Shown: piece after piece, positions 43,158 through 51,193 of the stretch | Layout: every line of letters starts with the position of its first letter | Numbering within the stretch: position 1 is the stretch's first letter | Source of the DNA: Candidatus Gastranaerophilales bacterium | GTDB taxonomy: Bacteria; Cyanobacteriota; Vampirovibrionia; Gastranaerophilales; Gastranaerophilaceae | DNA length: 64,000 bases | Direction of reading: 5' to 3' | Assembly (NCBI GenBank): GCA_944322935.1 | Contig: CALUQO010000005.1 | Coordinates: forward strand, 1-64,000 | Notes under the pieces: generated by a model | Database searches by the model: none | Seen by the model: only the letters and a program-made list of their open reading frames with translations | Told to the model about the DNA's origin: nothing | Translations under genes and position numbers: made by a program

Positions 43158-44300
43158 TTATTTGTTTAGCAGTTGATTTTTTGTTTTTTCGCGGGCAATT
43201 TTATCCTGTTCAAGAATTTGTTCAAACGACGGATTTAAAATATTATTATGCTCTGACATTATTTTTTTTGTTATTTCGTAAATTTCCCACAGTGAAATTT
43301 TTCCGTTTAAAAACATAAATACGGCCTCTTCGTTTGCCGCATTCATAACCGCCGGCAGCGTACCGCCCTGTTTCCCCGCTTCAAATGCAAGTTTTAAACA
43401 CGGAAATTTTTCTAAATCTGGTGCTTCAAAATCCAGCCTTCCAGCTTTTATAAAATCAAAATTTCTTGTTTCAATCCCTTCGTATCTGTGCGGGTAGGTT
43501 AAGGTGTATTGAATCGGAATGTGCATTGAAGGAAAACCTAATTGTGCAATGACACTTCCGTCAACGTATTCGACTGCGCTGTGTACAATGCTTTGTGGGT
43601 GTACAACCACCTGAATTTTTTCATAAGGCATATCAAAAAGATGGTGAGCCTCTATAACCTCAAGCCCTTTGTTCATCAAGGTAGCCGAGTCTATTGTGAT
43701 TTTTTTGCCCATATTCCATCTTGGGTGATGAAGTGTTTCTTCAACGGTTGCGTTTTTTATGTCATCAATTGTTTTGTTTCTGAAAGGCCCACCCGAGGCT
43801 GTTATAATAAGTTTTTCAACTTCTTCTCGATTGGAAAGGCACTGGTGTATAGCTCCGTGTTCGGAATCAACGGGAAGAATTTTTACTCCGTTTTCTTTTG
43901 CCTTTGCCATAACAATATCACCGGCCATAACAAGAGTTTCTTTATTAGCAAGTGCGACATCTATTTTGTTTTCTATAGCTGCAAGTGTCGGTTTTAAGCC
44001 TGTTTTGCCCGAAACTGAAACTAAAATTCTCTCATTTGTTTTATCAGACGCGACTTCAATCAATCCTTCGTCACCGTATAGAACGTTTAGTTTAGGGAAT
44101 TCTTTTTTTAATAACAGGGCATTTTGTTGCGATTTTACACAGACATTTTCAGGATTTAAAATTTTTATTTGTTTTCGCAGTTCATCGATATTGTCCCCGC
44201 CGCAGATGGAAACAATGTCAAAATAGTCCGGCATTTTTTGGATAACTTCTACAGCCTGTCTGCCGATTGAACCTGTTGAACCTAAGATTGAAATTTTCAT
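43158..44300 (-). CDS. dxr: 1-deoxy-D-xylulose-5-phosphate reductoisomerase
   Basis: Second step of the MEP isoprenoid pathway: rearranges and reduces DXP to MEP with NADPH. N-terminal GSTGSIGRQ (7-15) is the NADPH loop; ALANKETLVMAG, PVDSEHGAIHQCL (metal ligands), TASGGPFR, HPRWNMGKKITIDSATLMNKGLEVIEA and VHPQSIVHS are family signatures. The length of 380 residues is normal. The gene is transcribed alone. The C-terminus with the EQDKIAREKTK helix is complete. Confidence 0.97.
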   Translation of the reverse strand: MKISILGSTGSIGRQAVEVIQKMPDYFDIVSICGGDNIDELRKQIKILNPENVCVKSQQNALLLKKEFPKLNVLYGDEGLIEVASDKTNERILVSVSGKTGLKPTLAAIENKIDVALANKETLVMAGDIVMAKAKENGVKILPVDSEHGAIHQCLSNREEVEKLIITASGGPFRNKTIDDIKNATVEETLHHPRWNMGKKITIDSATLMNKGLEVIEAHHLFDMPYEKIQVVVHPQSIVHSAVEYVDGSVIAQLGFPSMHIPIQYTLTYPHRYEGIETRNFDFIKAGRLDFEAPDLEKFPCLKLAFEAGKQGGTLPAVMNAANEEAVFMFLNGKISLWEIYEITKKIMSEHNNILNPSFEQILEQDKIAREKTKNQLLNK

Positions 44301-44396
44301 AATTTTCCCTGAATAAAATCTCTTTTGTCTGCAATTAAATTATAAAATAAATAGACTAAAAGGGAATTTGTTAACGATTTGTTTAAAGAGGGAAAT

Positions 44397-44621
44397 TTAT
44401 TTTCTTTTTTCTATCAATAAATCATAACCCAGATAATTACAAATAAATCTCAATTCATCAAGACGAAGCCTATTGTTTTTTAATTTGTTTGATAAATTAG
44501 AGGGCGAAGTCTTTTTCCCCTTGTATTCGTCCAACTTGTCGGACAATTCTTTGTGTGTGATTTTTTCTTCGTCTAAAAGATATTTGACCAGAATATAATC
44601 GTTTAATTCATTTATTTTCAT
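44397..44621 (-). CDS. Small HTH-like protein
   Basis: A 74-residue protein (MKINELNDYILVKYLLDEEKITHKELSDKL) with a phage-repressor-like helical layout: an N-terminal helix pair, a recognition-like helix (SPSNLSNKLKNNRLRLDEL) and a final FICNYLGYDLLIE helix-strand. It is a paralogue of the altered protein at 41986. Probably a small DNA-binding protein. It lies between dxr and a small divergent gene, with no operon partner. Confidence 0.6.
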   Translation of the reverse strand: MKINELNDYILVKYLLDEEKITHKELSDKLDEYKGKKTSPSNLSNKLKNNRLRLDELRFICNYLGYDLLIEKRK

Positions 44622-44729
44622 AAGTTTAATTATAGATTATTGACAATTTTAAACAATTAAAATACAATCATTAATTATATAGTTAATTATTAACTTATAA
44701 ATAAATAATTTAATAAGAAAGATTACAAA

Positions 44730-44915
44730 ATGACTAAAACAGAAAGAATAAGGGAACTAAAAAAAGAGTTTAAAAAATGTTTTTCCAAACTTGAGCGCAT
44801 AATAAAAAATACAAGCCGGGAGAAAAATATTGATGAAGTAATAGACACAATCCAACTGTCGTATTTTGTTTATCATTCAATAAATGACAAAATCAAATTT
44901 GTGGAAAAGCTGTAA
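44730..44915 (+). CDS. Hypothetical small helical protein
   Basis: 61 residues, MTKTERIRELKKEFKKCFSK at the N-terminus, then an Ile/Asp-rich helical part ending KIKFVEKL. Charged and helical, one cysteine, no known motif. The ribosome site is weak (AAGAAAG). It is divergent from the 74-residue HTH-like protein and could be its partner; the repeat region begins about 50 bases downstream. Confidence 0.45.
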   Translation: MTKTERIRELKKEFKKCFSKLERIIKNTSREKNIDEVIDTIQLSYFVYHSINDKIKFVEKL

Positions 44916-44964
44916 CCGGTTAAGTCTGCAGATGGGCATTTTTACACAGCAAATTTTTACGATA

Positions 44965-44997
44965 ATATACACGGCTTACTTTGTAAGCCGTGTATAT
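44965..44997. repeat. Perfect hairpin, copy A
   Basis: Arms of 15 bases (ATATACACGGCTTAC and its complement) with a TTT loop. Its core ACGGCTTAC..GTAAGCCGT recurs at 45780-45800 with loop AAA. It may also end the small gene at 44730, though no T-run follows. Confidence 0.8.
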
Positions 44998-45009
44998 ATA
45001 AAAATAATT

Positions 45010-45049
45010 CGTCATTCTTATATATATTACGTAATTCAGTGACAGAAAT
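45010..45049 (-). repeat. 40-base block, inverted copy
   Basis: Reverse complement matches 45847-45886 with three or four differences (core CACTGAATTACGTAATATAT). Degenerate relatives occur at about 18211-18235 and 53518-53540. Confidence 0.75.
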
Positions 45050-45069
45050 AATTTTTTCTTAACATAAAT

Positions 45070-45270
45070 AATCAAAAAATCCGACCTTTGTGAAGTGAAT
45101 TACAGAAAGTTTATTAAACAACAATTAGTCTCATCTGTTTGAGCAGCCCGTAATTATTTTCAATAAATAGGTTTTGTTATTTACAATTTTTGCGGCAATT
45201 TGGGCTGCGAGTTATGAGACTCGGGTTTAATTTACTTTCTGTATGAACGAAACAACTGGTCGGAAGTTTG
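45070..45270 (+). repeat. Dispersed structured element, copy at 45 kb
   Basis: Collinear with the reverse complement of 32497-32745. Outer helix TACAGAAAGT (45101-45110) with ACTTTCTGTA (45234-45243). Inner helix GCAGCCC (45143-45149) with GGGCTGC (45202-45208). The inner helix has other bases in the 32-kb copy (GGGCTAT/ATAGCCC) but stays fully paired. The downstream hairpin of the other copies is interrupted here after 45269 by about 240 bases. Confidence 0.7.
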
Positions 45271-45380
45271 CCTTCTTTTTCGGCTGAGCTGTGGCGAAGC
45301 CTGAAAAATGGCTTCACGATAACACAAAGATATTTCAAATACAGCAACGGTTTTTTAATAGTGAACTTGGGGCACAATTA

Positions 45381-45409
45381 CTATACGGCACGCAAAAGCT
45401 GCGCTTTTG
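45381..45409 (+). repeat. Hairpin repeat, copy 3
   Basis: CTATACGGCACG is followed by a perfect 7-3-7 hairpin CAAAAGC-TGC-GCTTTTG (45393-45409). At 274-290 the same context carries CAGATAC-TTC-GTATCTG. Confidence 0.7.
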
Positions 45410-45570
45410 ACTTAGCCTGTCTCTATCTCGAATTGCACTTCGTAAGGACAGGTTCACAATTTTCACTTCGTTCAAATGTTCACTTTGTCACATTTAGTCA
45501 ATTCTCGACATAGTTCTTTCCAAAGAATGGGTAACAAATAAGGCATAAATCTTGGTTTTTATTTTTATAT

Positions 45571-45619
45571 GTTCATTTCTTTTCTTTTGTGTTGCGCAGG
45601 CAAAAGAAAAGAAATGAAC
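45571..45619. repeat. Perfect 19-bp inverted repeat
   Basis: GTTCATTTCTTTTCTTTTG and its exact complement are separated by 11 bases (TGTTGCGCAGG). Not followed by a T-run, so a terminator is unlikely. Confidence 0.85.
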
Positions 45620-45846
45620 CAAAGAAAAGAAAAACCGGCGCTGTACAAAAGAGATTTTAAAACTCAGAAACGAAAATTTCCGTCCACTCTCAAAATGTCA
45701 AATTCGGTACGGTAAATTTTCATTCCTTCGTTAAAAATCTCTAATCAACATTCCATCAGGGCTCCGCCCCGAACCCCCTACGGCTTACAAAGTAAGCCGT
45801 GTATAAAACTATATAGAATAATTGTATTTTTACAATAATTGCTATA

Positions 45847-45886
45847 ATTTCTGCCACTGAATTACGTAATATATACAAGGATGACG
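45847..45886 (+). repeat. 40-base block, direct copy
   Basis: Partner of 45010-45049 on the opposite strand. Confidence 0.75.
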
Positions 45887-46089
45887 TGTTTGTAAACTTT
45901 TTAGTCTGTCGCGCGATTATCCAGTGTGCTGAAATCTCACCCGCCTCCCGTAATTTTTAATAAAAACCGCAATTGATTAAGCTATGTAAAGCTGTGCAGT
46001 TCTTTGTTTGACCCTGAAATACCTTTGATTTAACATGTTTCTAATCTCGGAGAGTCACCCGGGTGTATTATGAAAGGGAACATAACAAA

Positions 46090-47364
46090 ATGACATCAAA
46101 AAGATTTCTTTTTACGTCAGAGTCAGTAACGGAAGGACACCCCGATAAAGTGTGCGACCAGATTTCTGACGCAATTCTGGATGAATTTCTTACAAAAGAC
46201 AAAAGCTCCAGAGTAGCTGCCGAAACTACGGTAACAACAGGCATGGCGCTTGTTTGCGGAGAAATTACATCCGACTGCTACGTGGATATCCCCGCAGTAG
46301 TAAGAAATACTATTAAAAATATTGGATACGCAGGTGCAGAAGGCGGCGGTTTTGATTACAAAAACTGTGCTGTTTTGACCTCTATTGATGAACAGTCTAC
46401 AGATATCGCAGGCGGCGTAAACAAGGCTCTTGAGTCAAGAAGTGACAACGCTGACACTTCTTCATCAGAAACCGAAAACGTAGGCGCAGGCGATCAGGGT
46501 ATTATGTTCGGTTTCGCTTGTGATGAAACTCCGGAACTTATGCCTTTACCTATCAGCCTTGCACACAGACTTGCACACAGACTTGCTCAGGTTAGAAAAA
46601 ACGGTTCTCTGGGCTATTTAAGACCGGACGGAAAATCTCAGGTTACTGTTGAATACGTTGACGGCAGACCTTCAAGAATCGATACAATCGTTCTTTCAAC
46701 ACAACACGACCCTGAAATCAAAGGCGTTTCTGACAACAAAGAAGTTCAGGAAATCATAAGACAGGATTTAATCGAAAAAGTTATTAACCCTGTTTTCGAA
46801 AACGACGCTATTAAACCCGATGCAAACACAAAATACTTAATCAACCCATCAGGCAGATTCGTAATCGGCGGCCCTCAAGGTGACGCAGGTTTGACAGGAA
46901 GAAAAATCATCGTAGATACTTACGGCGGTTATTCACGTCACGGCGGCGGTGCTTTCTCGGGCAAAGATCCTACAAAAGTTGACCGTTCGGCTGCTTATGC
47001 TGCACGTTATGTTGCTAAAAACATCGTTGCTGCAGGCCTTGCTCAAAAATGCGAAGTTGAACTCGGTTACGCTATCGGTGTTGCACAGCCTGTTTCTGTT
47101 ATGGTTGATACTTTTGGCACAGGTGTTATTTCTGATGATGAAATTTCTAACCTTGTTCAATCAAACTTTGACCTCAGACCTGCTGCAATCATCAAGCAGT
47201 TTGACCTGAGAGGATTGCCTGCTAAAAACGGCGGCAAATTCTATCAGCTGCTTGCTGCATACGGTCATATGGGCAGAACTGATATCGATGTTCCTTGGGA
47301 ACACACTGATAAGGCAGACAAATTAAAAGAGCAGGCAGGCTTAAACTGCTGCGGATGCAAGTAA
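46090..47364 (+). CDS. metK: S-adenosylmethionine synthetase
   Basis: Makes SAM from methionine and ATP. The start is taken at 46090 ([20 protein letters not shown]), where the family begins; a GTG frame could add nine residues. Signatures present: [26 protein letters not shown] (ATP loop), [21 protein letters not shown] and the P-loop-like [19 protein letters not shown]. The C-terminus ends in a Cys-rich LNCCGCK. Upstream lies a long repeat region and a short palindrome CACCCGGGTG (46056-46065) of unknown role; I could not identify a SAM riboswitch. A strong terminator follows. Confidence 0.97.
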   Translation: MTSKRFLFTSESVTEGHPDKVCDQISDAILDEFLTKDKSSRVAAETTVTTGMALVCGEITSDCYVDIPAVVRNTIKNIGYAGAEGGGFDYKNCAVLTSIDEQSTDIAGGVNKALESRSDNADTSSSETENVGAGDQGIMFGFACDETPELMPLPISLAHRLAHRLAQVRKNGSLGYLRPDGKSQVTVEYVDGRPSRIDTIVLSTQHDPEIKGVSDNKEVQEIIRQDLIEKVINPVFENDAIKPDANTKYLINPSGRFVIGGPQGDAGLTGRKIIVDTYGGYSRHGGGAFSGKDPTKVDRSAAYAARYVAKNIVAAGLAQKCEVELGYAIGVAQPVSVMVDTFGTGVISDDEISNLVQSNFDLRPAAIIKQFDLRGLPAKNGGKFYQLLAAYGHMGRTDIDVPWEHTDKADKLKEQAGLNCCGCK

Positions 47365-47377
47365 GATAATTTGCAAA

Positions 47378-47420
47378 CAAAAACCGGTCGAAATATTAAA
47401 AAATCGACCGGTTTTTTTAA
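47378..47420 (+). terminator. Intrinsic terminator of metK
   Basis: AAACCGGTCGA (47381-47391) with TCGACCGGTTT (47404-47414) and a run of seven T. Confidence 0.92.
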
Positions 47421-47525
47421 TATTTTTAATAAAGATTCATTATTTTTGCTAATTTTTTGGTATTTTTGGCTAATAAATGGTACTATATTTAAAAAACATT
47501 ATTATTTTGGAGTAAAAACTAAAAC

Positions 47526-49268
47526 ATGGGCGGTACTGAAACTCAACAGCAAACAAATACTAATATATTGACAGGGGCGCAGATTTTTCTGGAATGTTTG
47601 AAAAAAGAAGGTGTGAAAGATATTTTTGGCTACCCCGGCGGCGTAATCCTTTCTATATACGAAGCTTTGTATAACGACCACGATATAAAACATTACCTAG
47701 TCAGACATGAGCAGGCTGCCGTGCACGCAGCAGAAGGCTATGCACGTGTTACAGGTAAACCGGGGGTCGTTCTTGTTACTTCGGGGCCGGGGGCAACGAA
47801 TTGTATTACAGGTATTGCAAATGCCTACTATGACGGCTATCCCGTAGTTGTGTTTACCGGACAGGTAGGTGTAAACCAGATAGGCAACGATGCTTTTCAG
47901 GAGGCCGATATCATAGGCATAACACGCTCCTGCTGCAAGCATAACTATCTTATAAAAGATGTTAAAGATATGCCAAGAATTATTAAAGAGGCATTTCATA
48001 TTGCCACAACCGGCAAACCTGGGCCTGTTGTCGTCGATATGCCAAAAGATGTTTTAACAGCGTCAACGGAATTTATCTGGCCTGAAAATATTAAACTTCC
48101 CGGTTACAACCCTAACTATAACGGCCACCCCAAACAAACCTCAAAAGCGCTTGAACTTCTGTGTGACGCGGAAAGACCTGTTATTATTGCAGGCGGCGGG
48201 ATTGTGGCGTCCGAAGCTATGGAAGAATTAAAACAACTTGCTGACAAACTCCATGTGCCCGTTGCAAACACGCTTATGGCAAAAGGCGTTTACCCCGAGA
48301 ACGATGAAAAATCGCTCGGTATGCTCGGTATGCACGGGAATTTCTGGGCAAACCACGCTGTTACAAACTGTGATGTGCTTTTTGCAATAGGCACACGCTT
48401 TAATGACAGGATAACAGGCTGCTTAAAACGTTTTGCCAGAGATGCACAAATTATACACGTTGATATTGACCCCTGTTCTATTAACAAAAACGTCAAGGTC
48501 GATATTCCGATTATCGGGGATGCAAAAAATGTCTTGAGAGCTATGCTGGAAGATTTTGATAATAATAATTATGAAATCCATTACGAAGTAAAACAATCAT
48601 GGCTTGAGCAGATTAACGAATGGAAAAACAAACGCCCTAAAATTGAACCGCATACCGATAAATTGAGTTCTATTACTGTGATACAGAAAATATATGAATA
48701 CACAAAAGATTTTGACCCTGTTGTCACAACAGAAGTCGGACAGCACCAGATGTGGGCTGCTCAAAAATGGAAATGTGATAAACCCAGAAGATTTATAACC
48801 TCGGGCGGGCTCGGTACAATGGGATTCGGCTTTCCTGCTGCAATGGGTATCGCTGTTGCGGATAAGGACAGGCTCGTTTTAAACATAGCGGGCGACGGAA
48901 GTATCCAGATGAATATTCAGGAGCTTGCCACCTGCGTGCAGTATAATTTGCCTGTTATTAACATAATCATTAACAACGGATATCTCGGAATGGTGCGCCA
49001 GTGGCAGGAAAAACTGTACCATCAGCATTATTCGGAAACCAGAATTCCGGGGCCGGATTTTGTTAAAGTGGCGGAAGCATACGGTGCAAGGGGATTCCGT
49101 ATTACAAAAGAAGAAGAAATTGTTCCGGTGCTTAAACAGGCTATCGAATGCAAACAGCCCGTGTTTATAGATGTAGTTGTTGATGAGTACGAAATGGTTT
49201 ATCCGTGGGTGCTTGCGGGAAATCCTATCAACAAAATGCTGATGTCAAACAACTGTCCTGTTAATTAG
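47526..49268 (+). CDS. ilvB: Acetolactate synthase large subunit
   Basis: Thiamine-diphosphate enzyme that makes 2-acetolactate or 2-aceto-2-hydroxybutyrate for valine, leucine and isoleucine. The N-terminal domain has the catalytic Glu in RHEQAAVHAAEGYAR; the central domain has the FAD-type fold; the C-terminal domain has the ThDP motif GDGSIQMNIQELATC...NNGYLGMVRQWQE. The length of 580 residues is normal, with a Gln/Thr-rich N-terminal extension of about 15 residues. The ilvH gene follows after 16 bases. No T-box or leader attenuator was recognised upstream. Confidence 0.97.
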   Translation: MGGTETQQQTNTNILTGAQIFLECLKKEGVKDIFGYPGGVILSIYEALYNDHDIKHYLVRHEQAAVHAAEGYARVTGKPGVVLVTSGPGATNCITGIANAYYDGYPVVVFTGQVGVNQIGNDAFQEADIIGITRSCCKHNYLIKDVKDMPRIIKEAFHIATTGKPGPVVVDMPKDVLTASTEFIWPENIKLPGYNPNYNGHPKQTSKALELLCDAERPVIIAGGGIVASEAMEELKQLADKLHVPVANTLMAKGVYPENDEKSLGMLGMHGNFWANHAVTNCDVLFAIGTRFNDRITGCLKRFARDAQIIHVDIDPCSINKNVKVDIPIIGDAKNVLRAMLEDFDNNNYEIHYEVKQSWLEQINEWKNKRPKIEPHTDKLSSITVIQKIYEYTKDFDPVVTTEVGQHQMWAAQKWKCDKPRRFITSGGLGTMGFGFPAAMGIAVADKDRLVLNIAGDGSIQMNIQELATCVQYNLPVINIIINNGYLGMVRQWQEKLYHQHYSETRIPGPDFVKVAEAYGARGFRITKEEEIVPVLKQAIECKQPVFIDVVVDEYEMVYPWVLAGNPINKMLMSNNCPVN

Positions 49269-49284
49269 TGTCAAAGGTTTAAAG

Positions 49285-49809
49285 ATGAATAACAACAATA
49301 ACAACAAAAATCACGTAATATCAGTGCTTGTAAAAGATGAGGCCGGTATAGTTTCCCGCGTAAGCGGTCTGTTTTCTGGCAGGGGATATAATATCGAAAG
49401 CATTACCGCTGCACAAACAAGCGAAAAGGGCTATGCACGTATAACCATAGAAACCTCGGGCGGGGACGAAAACGTCATTGAGCAAATTACAAAGCAGCTC
49501 AACAGACTGATTCCTGTTTTGAAGGTTGTTGACCTCGGGGATGTTGAATCTATCGAGCGCGAATTAATTTTGTGTAAGGTTATTGCAAAAGATGAAGACC
49601 GCTCCGAGATTTTAAGAATTGCAGAAATTTTTAACGCAAAAATTATTGACGTTACACAAAGAACATACACGCTTGAAGCAATAGGCGACGAAAGACAGAT
49701 ACGTTCTTTAATCGAGCTTTTAAGACCTATCGGTATTAAAGAGCTTGTGCGCTCCGGCAAGGTCGGAATCACCCGTTCTAACCAGTTCACTGGCGTAAAA
49801 ACGGAGTAA
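49285..49809 (+). CDS. ilvH: Acetolactate synthase small (regulatory) subunit
   Basis: ACT-domain subunit that activates IlvB and gives valine feedback control. Residues 10-80 (HVISVLVKDEAGIVSRVSGLFSGRGYNIESI) form the ACT domain that binds valine; the C-terminal half has RSEILRIAEIFNAKIIDVTQRTYTLEATG-like features of the family. 174 residues, with an Asn-rich N-terminus. Four bases separate it from the DUF4127 gene, so the operon continues. Confidence 0.96.
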   Translation: MNNNNNNKNHVISVLVKDEAGIVSRVSGLFSGRGYNIESITAAQTSEKGYARITIETSGGDENVIEQITKQLNRLIPVLKVVDLGDVESIERELILCKVIAKDEDRSEILRIAEIFNAKIIDVTQRTYTLEAIGDERQIRSLIELLRPIGIKELVRSGKVGITRSNQFTGVKTE

Positions 49810-49813
49810 ATCC

Positions 49814-51193
49814 ATGGTTGAGATTGCCTTCATCCCTATAGATAATAGACCCGTCTGCTATACGCTGGCACAACAGATTGCGGATATGGATGATAATTTA
49901 CATTTGCATCTGCCGGATAGAAGCCTGCTTGGGGATTTAACAAAACAGGCTGATATAGATGGGATTTTAAACTGGCTTGAAAACCTGCATGAGGTGGATA
50001 AAGTCGTTGTGTCGCTCGATACAATTGCCTACGGCGGGCTGATTCCGTCACGCAGATGTTCTGATGATTACGAAAAAATCGTTGAGCGCATTGAACGTTT
50101 CAAAGAAATTTTGAATAAAAAACATTCCGAAGTTTTTGCGTTTTCAAGCATAATGCGTATTTCTAACAACAACTGCAACGAAGAAGAAAAAGAGTACTGG
50201 AGCCTTTACGGCAAAAAGATATTTAAATACTCTTATGACTACCACAAAAACGGCTTTGCTAAGACCGATGTCCCGTCAGAAATTCTTGAGGACTACCTTA
50301 AAACAAGAAACAGAAACTTTGACATCAACAAACTGTATATAAAATGGTCTGAGGAGCATTTTTTTAATACCCTTGTTTTTTCAAAAGACGATTGCGCACA
50401 ATACGGACTCAATGTTACTGAAGCCAAGGTGCTGAATGTTAATATACTCGCAAACAAACTCAATGCACTGATAAAAACCGGCGCTGATGAAATCCCGCTG
50501 ACATTGCTTGCACGTGCAATAACAGAAGGCAAACACATAAAAATTGCGCCCGTATTTACTCAAAAGGATTATACAGATAAAATTTCAAAGTACGAAGATG
50601 TTTCCGTTTACGAATCAGTAAAAGGACAGATTGAACTTGCAGGCTGTGAGGTTTGTGAAAACCCTGAGACAGCTGACATTGTAATGATTGTGAACAACTT
50701 TAAAGACGAACAGGGCGAGCTTGTTATGGGGGTTGATGTTGAAGGTTTTGGCGGCAAAATCGAAATACCTCAAAAACCCTATCTGATTGTCGATATTTTG
50801 AACGCCAACGGTTCTGATAATGCTTTTGTAAAACAGTTTTTGGAAAATAAAATCGATTGGAATAATTTTCTGGGGTATGCGGGTTGGAATACAACAGGCA
50901 ACTCTTTAGGCAGCGCTCTGTGCTGTGCTCTGGTCAAGTATTGTGCAAAAGAGCCTGACATCATGGCTTTCAAAAAGGTGCAGATGATTCGATTCCTTGA
51001 TGACTGGGCTTATCAGGCAAATGTAAGAAAGCTTCTTAAATCACGGTTAAAAGAAATAAGTGTCGAAGAACTGGAAAAAGAAATGAAACCGTATGAAGGA
51101 TTTTTAAAAGAAAAATTTGATGTAGAATTTAACGGGATAAAGTATTCTTATCCTTGGAACAGATTTTTTGAAATAGAGGCAGATATATTATGA
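49814..51193 (+). CDS. DUF4127 family protein
   Basis: A 459-residue protein that fits the DUF4127 family: N-terminal IAFIPIDNRPVCYTLAQQIA, then VVSLDTIAYGGLIPSRR and a central SIMRISNNN-type stretch, with YAGWNTTGNSLGSALC in the C-terminal half. The molecular function of the family is not established; it is often annotated near hydrolases or sugar genes. No signal peptide is seen. It is translationally tied to ilvH (4 bases before) and to the M20 peptidase (4-base overlap). Confidence 0.85.
   Translation: MVEIAFIPIDNRPVCYTLAQQIADMDDNLHLHLPDRSLLGDLTKQADIDGILNWLENLHEVDKVVVSLDTIAYGGLIPSRRCSDDYEKIVERIERFKEILNKKHSEVFAFSSIMRISNNNCNEEEKEYWSLYGKKIFKYSYDYHKNGFAKTDVPSEILEDYLKTRNRNFDINKLYIKWSEEHFFNTLVFSKDDCAQYGLNVTEAKVLNVNILANKLNALIKTGADEIPLTLLARAITEGKHIKIAPVFTQKDYTDKISKYEDVSVYESVKGQIELAGCEVCENPETADIVMIVNNFKDEQGELVMGVDVEGFGGKIEIPQKPYLIVDILNANGSDNAFVKQFLENKIDWNNFLGYAGWNTTGNSLGSALCCALVKYCAKEPDIMAFKKVQMIRFLDDWAYQANVRKLLKSRLKEISVEELEKEMKPYEGFLKEKFDVEFNGIKYSYPWNRFFEIEADIL

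Larger units (their letters stand above)
44916..46062. repeat. 1.1-kb intergenic repeat island
   Basis: No gene is supported in this long stretch. In order it holds: a 15-bp-arm hairpin (44965-44997), a 40-base block (45010-45049), a structured element (45070-45270), a hairpin repeat (45381-45409), the second half of the copy-1 hairpin (45513-45545), a 19-11-19 inverted repeat (45571-45619), a smaller copy of the first hairpin (45780-45800), and the inverted copy of the 40-base block (45847-45886). The metK leader follows. Confidence 0.75.

Noticed and set aside
45177-45513. Open frames inside the 45-kb repeat island
   Set aside because: They coincide with repeat blocks and hairpins; their translations are not protein-like and are not kept between copies.
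44965-45886. A single transposon with terminal inverted repeats
   Set aside because: The order is hairpin, block, ... hairpin, inverted block; a true terminal inverted pair would need the order reversed at one end, and no transposase is present.
45900-46089. SAM riboswitch upstream of metK
   Set aside because: I looked for conserved cores of the common SAM riboswitch classes and could not match any; only a short CACCCGGGTG palindrome is present. A covariance-model search would decide.
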